Shown: positions 6,404 through 15,098, counted from the stretch's first letter. The stretch: 50,779 nucleotides of DNA from Sphingobacteriaceae bacterium (GCA_947480015.1 CANKBS010000027.1:1-50779), one strand, 5' to 3'. Program-made: numbers and translations. The notes: generated by a model from the sequence alone, not told the origin.

Positions 6404-8483
6404 AAGCACGAACATACTTTTTTTTCAGGCATGGGCTCGTTTCTTTTTCACTGATCCTGAGGGAAAGAAAACAAGTGGCTTAAGCATCGTATTTTTTTGT
6501 CTGTTGTTGACTGCTTGTAAAAATGAGGACCCGAAAAATGCAGAGTTAATTAAGCCTGTTGATTCTTTGGGTTATCTTAATCATGCCGATTCCGCCAGCT
6601 ATGTAGGTATGAATACCTGTAAACTCTGCCACCAGGATATTTATAACACCTTTATAAAAACCGGCATGGGCAAGTCTTTTGGCATTGCCACTAAACAAAA
6701 ATCAGCTGCTGATTTTCAATCCGCCTCCATTTATGATAAGATCGCCGATCTGCATTACAAGGCCTACTGGCAAAGGGATAGTTTGTATATCAAAGAATTC
6801 CGCTTAACTAAAAAAGACACCATGCACCTTCGGGTCGAACAGGTGAATTACATCATTGGCTCCGGTCAGCATACCAATTCGCATTTGCAAAGTAATGGAG
6901 GGTATATCAATCAAATGCCCATGACCTTTTACACACAAAAAAAACACTGGGATCTGCCACCGGGTTTTGAAAACGGTGTTAATACACGCTTCTCACGAAA
7001 AATTGGTTTGGAATGCATGAGCTGTCACAACGGCTATCCGGATTTTGTTTTGGGTTCTGAAAATAAATTTAAAAGTGTTCCGGGTGGTATTGATTGTGAG
7101 CGCTGCCATGGGCCGGGTAGTATTCACTTGGCCCAACGCCAAAGCGGCACTAAAGTTGACACGGCCCGTTACATCGATTATTCGATTGTCAATCCTTCCA
7201 AACTATCTATTGATGCTCAGTTCGATCTTTGTCAACGTTGCCATTTGCAGGGCAATGCCATATTAAAAGAAGGTAAATCCTTTTACGATTTTAAACCCGG
7301 ACAAAAACTGAGTGATTTTATTTCGGTGTTTTTACCCAAATATAAAAATGCTGATGAGGAATTTATCATGGCCTCTCACGCCGATCGTTTAAAACAAAGT
7401 GCTTGCTTTATTAAGTCCATCCAAAAGGTTCAAAATAAAACTAGTTTAAAGCCTTATAAAGAGGCCATGACTTGTATTACGTGTCATAATCCGCACATCA
7501 GTGTGCGCGAAACCAATAGCAATGTGTTTAACGATGCCTGTAAAAAATGCCATCAGCTGGATTTAAAGGCATCATCAGAACATGCTGCCATTGGAGGACC
7601 CATTTCGGAAACTTGTTTTAAAAAATCAAAAACACCCGATTGTGTGAGTTGCCACATGCCGCTTTCAGGTTCCATTGATATTCCACATGTTACGGTTCAT
7701 GATCATTACATTCGTAAACCCATCAGCCAAAAGGAAAAAGATAAAATAAAAACCTTTGTGGGTTTGTTTTCCATCAACGAAAAAAATCCCGATTACCTTA
7801 CCCGTGCAAAAGCCTATATTAACCAATACGATAAATTTGACGCCAATGCGTCTTACCTCGATTCAGCTTCCATTATTTTGGCCGTACACCAAGACACGTA
7901 TAAAAACCGTTACGCTTTAATTCAATTGTATTTTATTAAACAGGATTTTAAAAAGATCATATCGGTTTTAAATGAATTGGGCGAACAAGCCTGTTATGAT
8001 CAGTACTTTGTGGCTCAGTCATACGAAAACCTCGATGCCTGGGCTGCATACCGCATAGCCGAGGCTTTTCATTACACAGGCAATGCTCAAAAATCCTTAA
8101 AATGGTTTAAACGGGCTGTATCACTGGCGCCATCTAACCTTGATTTCAAAAACAAACTGGGTACTGCCTTAGCCGGTTCCAATGCTATAGCTGAAGCTAT
8201 GCAGCAATTCGAAGCAATCATCAAAGAAAATCCACGTTATGTGTCGGCCTACGCCAATTTGGGTTACTTAAAATTAGTACAGGGTGTTTCAGCCGAAGCC
8301 TTAAGATTATATAAAATCGGCATAAATTTAGATCCCGATAATGAGACACTTTTATTAAATTTAGCGGCTTATTATCTGTTTGTAAAAGATAAAAAAGCGG
8401 CAAAGGAACAAATTGAAAAGATCCTCAAAAAAGATCCAACAAACACCAAAGCAAAACAAGCCTTACATCAATTAAATGCTTAA
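6360..8483 (+). CDS. Seven-heme c-type cytochrome lipoprotein with TPR repeats
   Basis: A reading frame of 707 residues. Seven CXXCH heme-attachment motifs begin at residues 87, 219, 246, 291, 372, 394 and 428, the pattern of the cytochrome c554-like multiheme group. Residues of about 530-707 form TPR repeats (for example YVSAYANLGYLKLVQG). A lipoprotein signal, LSIVFFCLLLTAC, places the lipidated cysteine at residue 53, so the product is an envelope electron carrier or scaffold. The start is odd: the only ATG lies inside the acetyltransferase gene and leaves a 40-residue preamble before the signal peptide, with no ATG, GTG or TTG nearer. It sits between the GNAT gene and mltG in one tight run. 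The redox partner is unknown. Confidence 0.88.
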   Translation: MKTFGFYNASIRVAKSTNILFFQAWARFFFTDPEGKKTSGLSIVFFCLLLTACKNEDPKNAELIKPVDSLGYLNHADSASYVGMNTCKLCHQDIYNTFIKTGMGKSFGIATKQKSAADFQSASIYDKIADLHYKAYWQRDSLYIKEFRLTKKDTMHLRVEQVNYIIGSGQHTNSHLQSNGGYINQMPMTFYTQKKHWDLPPGFENGVNTRFSRKIGLECMSCHNGYPDFVLGSENKFKSVPGGIDCERCHGPGSIHLAQRQSGTKVDTARYIDYSIVNPSKLSIDAQFDLCQRCHLQGNAILKEGKSFYDFKPGQKLSDFISVFLPKYKNADEEFIMASHADRLKQSACFIKSIQKVQNKTSLKPYKEAMTCITCHNPHISVRETNSNVFNDACKKCHQLDLKASSEHAAIGGPISETCFKKSKTPDCVSCHMPLSGSIDIPHVTVHDHYIRKPISQKEKDKIKTFVGLFSINEKNPDYLTRAKAYINQYDKFDANASYLDSASIILAVHQDTYKNRYALIQLYFIKQDFKKIISVLNELGEQACYDQYFVAQSYENLDAWAAYRIAEAFHYTGNAQKSLKWFKRAVSLAPSNLDFKNKLGTALAGSNAIAEAMQQFEAIIKENPRYVSAYANLGYLKLVQGVSAEALRLYKIGINLDPDNETLLLNLAAYYLFVKDKKAAKEQIEKILKKDPTNTKAKQALHQLNA

Positions 8484-8484
8484 C

Positions 8485-9528
8485 ATGAGTAAAAAAGGGA
8501 AAAATAGTTTTTTAGTTTCTTTCGTCGTAATGGCTCTTTTGGCCTGGGGGGCTTATTACGCCTATCAAAAACTATTTGCATCGGTGCATCTAAAGGATAA
8601 GAACTACACTTTTATTTATATTGATCGTAACGATTCTTTTGATGATTTGATTAATGATATTAATGCCGAGAAAATTATCGACGATCAGGAAGCCTTTGAA
8701 TGGCTGGCAAAAAAAATGGATCTCGATAAGAACATGAATCCCGGTAAATACCGTATTCTTAACGGCATGACCATGCGTCAGATCATTAACTTGATTAAAT
8801 ACAACAAACAAGAAAAAGTAAAACTCACCTATAATTATCAGATCCATAATCTGGAAGAATTTGTCGCGTATACCGACGATAAACTCGAACTAACCGATTC
8901 GGAGTTGGAAGACTATTTAACTGATGAAAAAAAACTTGATGAAAATTTTAAGCTCGATCCCGATAATAGTTTCGCGTTATTAGTGCCAGGCGTATATGAA
9001 GTAAGTTGGGCCATTACGGCCGAAGATCTTATGGACATGATCAAAGAACGTTATAAACGTATTTGGAATCAGTCACGAACAGCACAGGCAAAAAAGCTAG
9101 GTTATCGTATTCCTGAAATTATTACGATGGCATCCATTGTGCAATCTGAAAGTAACATCGAAAGTGAACAGCAAAAAATCGCCGGCGTGTACTTTAATCG
9201 CCTAAATAAAAACATGCCCTTACAGGCCGATCCCACATTAAAGTTTGCCAACAAAACTTACGACATACAACGTATTTTAGATGGCGATAAGGATATTAAT
9301 TCACCTTATAATACCTATCGTTATAAAGGTCTGCCACCTGGACCCATTTGTTTGGTTAGCACTCAGGCTATTGACGCCACACTGAATTACAAAAAACATA
9401 ATTTTATTTTCTTTTGTGCCAAACCTCAGTTAAATGGTTTCTCCGATTATTCGGCAACCTATCAGCAACATCAAAAGTATGCCAGTGCCTATCAAAAGAC
9501 CCTGAATAAAATAGGAATTAACAGGTAA
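8485..9528 (+). CDS. mltG: Endolytic murein transglycosylase MltG
   Basis: The YceG/MltG family cleaves nascent glycan strands in the inner membrane and helps set glycan length. Counting from this ATG it has 347 residues; an alternative ATG nine bases upstream overlaps the cytochrome stop. One transmembrane helix lies at about residues 9-26, followed by a periplasmic LysM-like region and the catalytic domain with ITMASIVQSESNIESEQ, whose second Glu aligns with the catalytic glutamate of the E. coli KET motif, then GVYFNRLNKNMPLQADPT and LPPGPICLVS. The gene closes the dapF run. Length and motif order are normal. Confidence 0.95.
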   Translation: MSKKGKNSFLVSFVVMALLAWGAYYAYQKLFASVHLKDKNYTFIYIDRNDSFDDLINDINAEKIIDDQEAFEWLAKKMDLDKNMNPGKYRILNGMTMRQIINLIKYNKQEKVKLTYNYQIHNLEEFVAYTDDKLELTDSELEDYLTDEKKLDENFKLDPDNSFALLVPGVYEVSWAITAEDLMDMIKERYKRIWNQSRTAQAKKLGYRIPEIITMASIVQSESNIESEQQKIAGVYFNRLNKNMPLQADPTLKFANKTYDIQRILDGDKDINSPYNTYRYKGLPPGPICLVSTQAIDATLNYKKHNFIFFCAKPQLNGFSDYSATYQQHQKYASAYQKTLNKIGINR

Positions 9529-9535
9529 TAATTAC

Positions 9536-9543
9536 TAATTTTG
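9536..9543 (+). promoter_or_regulatory. Bacteroidota -7 promoter element (TAATTTTG)
   Basis: TAATTTTG matches TANNTTTG, just after the mltG stop and 51 bases before the kynA start, in the only non-coding gap between them. No clear -33 TTTG is present. Confidence 0.4.
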
Positions 9544-9594
9544 AAAACAATCAGAACTTCAAACGCTCTTGAATACTGAAAACACTTTGTTTCT

Positions 9595-10590
9595 ATGGAA
9601 AAAACGATAAACGAAAAAATAACATTACTCGAAGATAAGTATGCGCAAACGGGGCAGGATATTAGTTCTTACCTAGAAGGGCTCTTATTGTCGAATTACC
9701 TGACATATTGGGACTACACCCAGGTGGAAACACTACTCACCTTGCAAAATCCTAAAACCGATTATCCCGATGAATTAATTTTCATCATGTATCATCAAAT
9801 TACTGAACTCTATTTTAAATTGGCGCTTAATGAATTTGATCAGATCGCCAATAACGGAAAAATTATTTCGGCCAATGGAAAAGATGAAGGCTGGAAAGAA
9901 AAACTGGAAGTGGATTTTTTCGTGGAACGTGTTACCCGCATCAATCGCTACTTTGAAGCCCTTACCAAATCGTTCGAAATCATGATCGACGGTATGGATA
10001 AAGAACAGTTTTTACGTTACCGCATGGCCTTATTACCTGCCAGTGGTTTTCAGAGTGCACAATACCGCATGATAGAAATTTGCAGCACCGATTTTATTAA
10101 TCTGGTAGATAAAGAGGTACGCGCAAACTACGAAGGCAAAAAAACCGACATTGCTGAACTCTTCAAAAACATTTATTGGAACAAAGGGGCTACAGAACTG
10201 GCCACCGGTAAAAAAACACTCACCCTCGAACAATTTGAAAAAAAATACGGACAAAAATTCATTCAAATGGGTCGTGATAACGAAACTAAAAATGTCTGGC
10301 AAAAATACTTGAGTCTTTCCGATCAAGAAAAGCAAGATCCCAAAGTAATGAATACGCTCAAACAATTGGATGTGAACGTTAACATTAACTGGCCTTTGGT
10401 GCATTATAAAAGTGCGGTACGTTATTTACAGCAAAATACCGGTGATATTGCGGCAACCGGTGGTACCAACTGGCAAAAATATTTACCGCCCCGTTTTCAA
10501 AAACGTATTTTTTACCCTCAGTTATGGACTAGCGAAGAAATTGCTGATTGGGGTAAAGGATGGGTTGAAACAAATGTGTTTAAATCTTAA
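9595..10590 (+). CDS. kynA: Tryptophan 2,3-dioxygenase
   Basis: A protein of 331 residues. This heme enzyme opens the indole ring of tryptophan to N-formylkynurenine, the first step of the kynurenine pathway. Visible family features are MYHQITELYFK (His67 region), SGFQSAQYRMIE with the substrate-contacting Arg158, the NWPLVHYKS segment whose His270 corresponds to the proximal heme ligand, and ATGGTNW near the C-terminus. An insertion at about residues 185-250 makes it longer than the shortest bacterial forms. It probably has its own promoter. A formamidase-like gene that could act next lies 15 kb away at 24930. Confidence 0.92.
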   Translation: MEKTINEKITLLEDKYAQTGQDISSYLEGLLLSNYLTYWDYTQVETLLTLQNPKTDYPDELIFIMYHQITELYFKLALNEFDQIANNGKIISANGKDEGWKEKLEVDFFVERVTRINRYFEALTKSFEIMIDGMDKEQFLRYRMALLPASGFQSAQYRMIEICSTDFINLVDKEVRANYEGKKTDIAELFKNIYWNKGATELATGKKTLTLEQFEKKYGQKFIQMGRDNETKNVWQKYLSLSDQEKQDPKVMNTLKQLDVNVNINWPLVHYKSAVRYLQQNTGDIAATGGTNWQKYLPPRFQKRIFYPQLWTSEEIADWGKGWVETNVFKS

Positions 10591-10613
10591 TTATAAAGCC
10601 ATAAAATTCATTT

Positions 10614-10621
10614 TAAATTTG
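10614..10621 (+). promoter_or_regulatory. Possible -7 element (TAAATTTG) before gldA
   Basis: TAAATTTG matches TANNTTTG, 10 bases before the gldA ATG. If it is used, the transcript would be nearly leaderless. No -33 box is seen, and read-through from kynA is equally possible. Confidence 0.3.
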
Positions 10622-10631
10622 TTGCCATACT

Positions 10632-11534
10632 ATGTCCATTCTCGTTAACCATATCACCAAAACATACGGCAGTCAAAAAGCATTAAACAATGTTTCTTTT
10701 GAAGTTGGCGATAATCAAATCGTGGGTTTTTTAGGTCCCAATGGTGCAGGAAAAAGCACCATGATGAAAATCTTAACGTGCTATATTCCACCAACAGAGG
10801 GTGATGCCAAGGTTTGTGGTTTTGATATTTTAACACAAAGTCTGGAAGTCAGAAAACTCATCGGTTATTTACCCGAACATAATCCGCTTTACCTGGATAT
10901 GTATGTAAAAGAATTTTTAGAATTTGTAGGCGACCTTCACAAAATAAAACAAGTAAAAAACAGGGTCAATGAAATGATTGACATGACCGGTTTACAGCTC
11001 GAACAAAATAAAAAAATTGGCGCATTAAGTAAAGGTTACCGTCAGCGTGTAGGTTTGGCACAAGCCATGATTCACGACCCTAAAGTGTTAATTATGGACG
11101 AGCCTACGACAGGTTTGGATCCCAATCAGCTGGAAGAAATCAGGACTTTAATTAAATCGTTGGGTACTCAAAAAACAGTGATGTTAAGTACACATATTAT
11201 GCAGGAGGTTGAAGCCATTTGTGACCGAGTAATCATCATTAACAAAGGCGAAATTGTTGCTAATGATAGTACCCGCACTTTACAGCAAAACAGCACCAAA
11301 CAAATTATTACCGTTGAATTCGATGGCATAGTGGATGCAGCGCTATTAAAAACAATTCCTGAAATTGAGCAGGTGAAATTGGTTCAAAATAATATTTGGC
11401 AATTATCCACTACTTCTAAAAACGATGTTCGTAAAGAGATCTTTAATTTTGCTGTAGCCCACTCCATTGGTGTTCTCACCTTAAACAAGGAAGAACAAAA
11501 AATGGAAGATGTCTTTAAGGAGCTTACTAAATAG
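10632..11534 (+). CDS. gldA: GldA-like ABC transporter ATP-binding subunit
   Basis: A protein of 300 residues: an ABC ATPase of the type in the GldA-GldF-GldG complex, needed for gliding in Flavobacterium johnsoniae. Walker A is GPNGAGKST (residues 35-43), the signature is LSKGYRQR (132-139), Walker B is VLIMDEP (152-158), then the D-loop GLDPNQ and the H-loop in STHIMQEVE. The C-terminal 80 residues after the ATPase core match the GldA length of about 300. No membrane subunit is next to it; a GC-rich repeat follows. A generic ABC-2 exporter ATPase cannot be excluded, but the N-terminal HITKTYGSQKALNNVSFEV is very like GldA. Confidence 0.85.
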   Translation: MSILVNHITKTYGSQKALNNVSFEVGDNQIVGFLGPNGAGKSTMMKILTCYIPPTEGDAKVCGFDILTQSLEVRKLIGYLPEHNPLYLDMYVKEFLEFVGDLHKIKQVKNRVNEMIDMTGLQLEQNKKIGALSKGYRQRVGLAQAMIHDPKVLIMDEPTTGLDPNQLEEIRTLIKSLGTQKTVMLSTHIMQEVEAICDRVIIINKGEIVANDSTRTLQQNSTKQIITVEFDGIVDAALLKTIPEIEQVKLVQNNIWQLSTTSKNDVRKEIFNFAVAHSIGVLTLNKEEQKMEDVFKELTK

Positions 11535-11570
11535 TCAATCTTCAAAGTTTAAAATTACTCTAATTATTTG

Positions 11571-11586
11571 GGCGCCCTGGCGGGCT
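11571..11586 (+). repeat. GC-rich dispersed intergenic repeat, copy 2
   Basis: GGCGCCCTGGCGGGCT matches 14 of 16 bases of the minus-strand copy at 249-264. It opens a GC-rich stretch reaching to about 11654 that stands out from AT-rich flanks in the 285-base gap between gldA and the next gene. The stretch has no reading frame and does not fold as a tRNA. The rest of the gap (11655-11819) is AT-rich with nothing recognised. Confidence 0.45.
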
Positions 11587-11819
11587 GCGCTGGGCTCAAT
11601 GCACTGGCAGGCTCATCAAGGCACTTGCTTGCTGCCCTATCCTGGCGCTCGTGGAATGTTAAACTCATTTTTAATCGATTTATTTTAGTTTTTATAAAAT
11701 TTAAATCGACCGCATGTTAAATTAAAGAGCGATTTTCCTGCTATTTAAAACACATAGTATTTTCGCATCTCCTTATTCATCGATCTTATAGACTAATTGA
11801 GACTAGGCTAAATAAACAA

Positions 11820-12959
11820 TCATGGCTTATACTTCAAGTCATAAGGCAAGAATTCACCGGATTTCAGAGCCGAATCAAAATAAAATTTATCAAGTTTTTT
11901 AAGGATGGCTTCAATGCCTTGTTTTTCCTCAAGACTAAGCTTTTCGGCATGTATAAATTCAACTTTTTCTACTGCTTTGGCCGCATTGATCTTTAGTCTG
12001 ACTTCGAATGCCTTTGAGAGATGTTTTGATTCCAGAATTCCTTTAAGCTCTTTTACCAATGCTTTTTTACCGCCTTTATAGTGACAGGTAGCAATGGTGT
12101 ATACGTTTACTTGCATAGGTGAATTAGACAATGAGCCGTTTGTATTCATTGGACTGCCACCTGAATAACTGTAATTGAGACCAGGCGAAGAACTCGGTTG
12201 AGTAATGACTTGCTCAGGTACCTGACTAGTAGCCAAGGAAGGTGAAACCTCTGCCGTTTTTAATGCCTTACTTTTTTTAGAGGTGCTTTCAACCACTTCT
12301 GATTCTTCTTGCTTGGCTACTCTTTTAACGTCCGACTTATTGGTGCTCTGTTTCGTGTCTTCCAAAACCACCTCATCGGTAGCTATGGTTTCAACTTCCT
12401 GCAATTGTAAAGGAGCCTTTTCAACAGAGCTTGCCGCATCATCCGCTTCCTTATCTGCAGCCCCTGAGCCGGAAGACCGATAAACCGCATCTTCACTACC
12501 GCTAAGCAATCGGGGTTCAGTAGCCTGATGGTTTTGTTCGTGCACGACAGTTTTCACCGAAGTCTTTGCTTGCTCCGTAACCACGGTTTCGCTCGATATA
12601 GCAGGTTCTGGAGGCACTTGGGTTTTTGATTTCGGTTCTGCAAGAGCTAATTTGCGCTGTTCTTTTTCATTGTTTTGAAGGATAAATAAAACACTTAAAC
12701 CAATTACCAGTAATAGTCCGGCAGCCGCCATCCAATAGAATGGTGAGGACTTGCGCGATGATTTTGAAAACAATTCACGCTCAATTTTTGCATCCAATTG
12801 CGATTTTAAGGCAAAGGCTTCTTCTTCTGAGGCCAATTGATCAAAACCTTCTAAGGCCTCTTTTTCGAAGTCGTCCATAGTCTCCATGCCCTGACCTTTG
12901 GCCTTACCTAGCAAATCCTTCAGCTTATCCGGCTCTTTATGTTCGTCCTGTTTGTTCAT
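11820..12959 (-). CDS. Membrane protein encoded with a sigma factor (putative anti-sigma factor)
   Basis: A protein of 379 residues. A charged cytoplasmic region of about 70 residues, rich in Glu and Lys, precedes one transmembrane helix (about residues 73-95). A long low-complexity linker of Ser, Val, Glu and Thr follows (about 100-280), then a compact C-terminal domain (from ATCHYKGGKKALVKELKGI onward, about 95 residues). The start overlaps the sigma-factor gene by 23 bases, so the two are co-translated. This layout (sigma factor followed by a single-pass protein with a cytosolic N-terminus) is that of an anti-sigma factor, though no canonical ZAS or FecR motif is visible. The role is inferred from position and topology. 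The C-terminal domain is distantly reminiscent of TonB-like folds. Confidence 0.75.
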   Translation of the reverse strand: MNKQDEHKEPDKLKDLLGKAKGQGMETMDDFEKEALEGFDQLASEEEAFALKSQLDAKIERELFSKSSRKSSPFYWMAAAGLLLVIGLSVLFILQNNEKEQRKLALAEPKSKTQVPPEPAISSETVVTEQAKTSVKTVVHEQNHQATEPRLLSGSEDAVYRSSGSGAADKEADDAASSVEKAPLQLQEVETIATDEVVLEDTKQSTNKSDVKRVAKQEESEVVESTSKKSKALKTAEVSPSLATSQVPEQVITQPSSSPGLNYSYSGGSPMNTNGSLSNSPMQVNVYTIATCHYKGGKKALVKELKGILESKHLSKAFEVRLKINAAKAVEKVEFIHAEKLSLEEKQGIEAILKKLDKFYFDSALKSGEFLPYDLKYKP

Positions 12960-13566
12960 TTTCTAAGGCTTCCATTTTTAACTTGAGATTGCGTTTACCA
13001 TTTTGAATATAACTTTTTACGTCGTTTGAACTGAAGCCAGTTATTGCTGTTATTTCGGCATACGACTTGTTTTCTAAATAAAACAAGCTAATGCATACTT
13101 TTTGACTCTCATTTAGCAATAAAATTGCCTGCTCAAGTAACACCATCTGTCTTTCCTTTTCCTTGAGATGTTCAGGATCCGACAAATCCATAAACAAATG
13201 GCTGTTTTCTCTAAGTTCAAGCTCTTTTTTGAGCTTACTCTGGCGTTTACGCAATGCCATTAAACAAAAGTTTTTACTGTATACATACAGCCAACTTTTA
13301 AAATACTCTATTTTATACTTTTTGAGATCACTCAATAATTTGCTGAAAATCTGAATCACCGCATCCTCTGCTTCGCCCCTGTTTTTAAGGTATTTGAGAC
13401 ATAAACCCAGCACCAAATGACCGTGTCTTTTATAGAGTATGCCTACAAAAGTAGTGTCCCCAAGTTGCAAATAATTGTTAATGAGCTCCTGGTCGGAATA
13501 ATTATTGTATTTGTCGTTATAAACCAATTCAATAACGAAAATAGTTCTATTTAATAAAATAACCAT
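12937..13566 (-). CDS. ECF-type RNA polymerase sigma factor
   Basis: A reading frame of 209 residues. Region 2 is recognisable at about residues 45-110 (FVGILYKRHGHLVLGLCLKYL, then GEAEDAVIQIFSKLL), and region 4 at about 145-200 (LLNESQKVCISLFYLENKSYAEIT followed by the helix-turn-helix TGFSSNDVKSYIQNGKRNLK). It directs RNA polymerase to a small regulon and is probably held by the overlapping downstream membrane protein. The true start may lie after the first ATG, because residues 1-20 are unlike the family. The gene is divergent from the YfiR gene, with only 7 bases between the annotated ends. Target promoters are unknown. Confidence 0.9.
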   Translation of the reverse strand: MVILLNRTIFVIELVYNDKYNNYSDQELINNYLQLGDTTFVGILYKRHGHLVLGLCLKYLKNRGEAEDAVIQIFSKLLSDLKKYKIEYFKSWLYVYSKNFCLMALRKRQSKLKKELELRENSHLFMDLSDPEHLKEKERQMVLLEQAILLLNESQKVCISLFYLENKSYAEITAITGFSSNDVKSYIQNGKRNLKLKMEALENEQTGRT

Positions 13567-13572
13567 TATTAA

Positions 13573-13602
13573 TTTGGCATTTCAAATCAAATATTATCTT
13601 TG
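13573..13602 (+). promoter_or_regulatory. Complete Bacteroidota promoter (TTTG-N18-TATCTTTG)
   Basis: A -33 TTTG (13573-13576) lies 18 bases from a perfect TANNTTTG box (13595-13602). This is the best promoter match in the window. It faces the YfiR gene and overlaps the first codons of its longest reading frame, so it argues that translation starts further downstream. Confidence 0.65.
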
Positions 13603-14152
13603 TAAGATTCATTTTAAACTGCACAAGGTCTATAAATATTTAACCATTCTTTTGGTCCTGATTTCTTTCGGATTTCAGCAACCAAATTCCTATGATGTGA
13701 ACTCCAAATTCAAGGCGGTTTTCCTATATAGCTTTACCCGTTATTTCGACTGGCCGGATGAAAAAAAGACCGATGCTTTTGTGATTTATGTGGTGGGTAA
13801 GAACGACGCACTGGTCGCAGAATTAAAAAAGAATCTTTCAGGTAAAAAAAAGGTGGGAAATCAGGAAATAGAAATAAAAAACTCGCCTGCTTTTGATCCT
13901 TCCATTACCTCTAACATTATTTATTTTGCCCCCGATGCTTTAAAACCGGTTACCGATGCAGCATCAAAAAATAAAAAGAAAGGTGTGCTTATAGTGGCTG
14001 AAGCACCCGGCGCCTGCAAGTCAGGAGCAAGCATCAACTTTATCTTTCTTGAAAATAAATTAAAATTTGAATACAGTAAAAACGCCGCAGTGAAAGCGGG
14101 TTTGAAAACGAATGAGGACTTTAAAGCTTTGGCAGAAATAAATATTGATTAA
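13574..14152 (+). CDS. YfiR-family periplasmic protein (DUF4154)
   Basis: The reading frame has 192 residues from a TTG. The family pattern is clear: KFKAVFLYSFTRYFDWP, a central FVIYVVGKND, and the C-terminal GASINFIFLENKLKFEYS with KNAAVKAGLKTNEDFKAL. In Pseudomonas, YfiR is a periplasmic repressor of the membrane diguanylate cyclase YfiN. Here a signal peptide with core YLTILLVLISFGFQQ (about residues 22-36) exports it. The start is uncertain: the TTG lies inside a promoter, and between that promoter and the signal core there is no ATG, GTG or TTG, only ATT (13607) and CTG (13619). The gene leads a four-gene run with a membrane phosphatase that could be its partner. Confidence 0.85.
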   Translation: MAFQIKYYLCKIHFKLHKVYKYLTILLVLISFGFQQPNSYDVNSKFKAVFLYSFTRYFDWPDEKKTDAFVIYVVGKNDALVAELKKNLSGKKKVGNQEIEIKNSPAFDPSITSNIIYFAPDALKPVTDAASKNKKKGVLIVAEAPGACKSGASINFIFLENKLKFEYSKNAAVKAGLKTNEDFKALAEINID

Positions 14153-14168
14153 CTTTAATCTAGATAAA

Positions 14169-15092
14169 ATGTGCAGCTTGCGCCAACATATTAAATACTT
14201 GCTTCTAAGCCTACCCATGCTTATAAGTGTGAGTGTACTTGCACAAGAGGATAAGCTAGTTAGAGCGCAACAGTTGTTGCGTAACAAAGAAACAGAAGCC
14301 GCCATTAAAGCAATCGATTCAGTAATCGTTCATCCTCAAACCCGCCTTGATTTTATAAGCTGGACTACCCGCGCCTATATTTATTTTGATTTCTACAAAC
14401 GCTCCGGTGAAAAAGCGCTACTTAACTCACGACTGCGCGATACGATTGTATCTTCTCTTCTTGCTTCGAATAAACTTAAACCCGATTCACATTATTTGGT
14501 TCAAAATAAGAACCTGCTATCTAATTTATCTGTTAACTATTTTAATTTGTCTAAAAAACTGCTCGAAGACTCAGTTAACGAGCAGCGTAGTTTAATTGCT
14601 TACAATCGATTTAAAGAACTTAACCGTGTTGTTAATCCTAACGTTGATCTTAGTTCATACGATATAGCCTATAATGTCGCATTAGGTAGCATCTTCTCTG
14701 ACCGTTTCATTAAAGATAATAGCGATATCAAGTCACAAGAAATAGCTAAAGTAGCCCTATTAAAAGTATTGGAAGTTCAGCCTGAAAACCCGACTGCTAA
14801 TATTAATATGGGCTTAATGTTTTACAACCATGCGGTGTTCTTAAGTAAATCGCTCGATTATGGAGCCGATTTCTCACAAATTGATATTGTTCAAGAAAAC
14901 ATGGTGAAGCTGGCCAAACAAAGTGAACAGTTTATTTTAAAAGTTTACAGTAACGATAATAAGAACACCAAAGCTATTCAAGCTTTATTCTATATTTACC
15001 GCATGCTGAATGAAATTCCTAAGTCGGATGATTTTAAGAAAAAGGGTGAATTACTGGGTTTAAAGTTCTCAGATCAAGAAAACGAAAAATAA
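14169..15092 (+). CDS. Secreted TPR-like protein
   Basis: A protein of 307 residues from the ATG at 14169, chosen because it gives a clean signal peptide (CSLRQHIKYLLLSLPMLIS followed by VSVLAQ); a TTG 24 bases upstream is less likely. The mature part is alpha-helical with TPR-like pairs (VRAQQLLRNKETEAAIKAID near the start, ALLKVLEVQPENPTANINMG near residue 205). It starts 16 bases after the YfiR gene and ends 6 bases before the phosphatase gene, so the three form one transcription unit. Likely a periplasmic protein-binding scaffold; no catalytic motif is seen. Confidence 0.78.
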   Translation: MCSLRQHIKYLLLSLPMLISVSVLAQEDKLVRAQQLLRNKETEAAIKAIDSVIVHPQTRLDFISWTTRAYIYFDFYKRSGEKALLNSRLRDTIVSSLLASNKLKPDSHYLVQNKNLLSNLSVNYFNLSKKLLEDSVNEQRSLIAYNRFKELNRVVNPNVDLSSYDIAYNVALGSIFSDRFIKDNSDIKSQEIAKVALLKVLEVQPENPTANINMGLMFYNHAVFLSKSLDYGADFSQIDIVQENMVKLAKQSEQFILKVYSNDNKNTKAIQALFYIYRMLNEIPKSDDFKKKGELLGLKFSDQENEK

Positions 15093-15098
15093 CAAAAA

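Noticed and set aside
11569-11655. GC-rich stretch considered as a tRNA or small RNA gene
   Set aside because: It lacks a cloverleaf, a T-loop GTTC motif and an acceptor stem; similarity to the copy at 249-264 favours a dispersed repeat.
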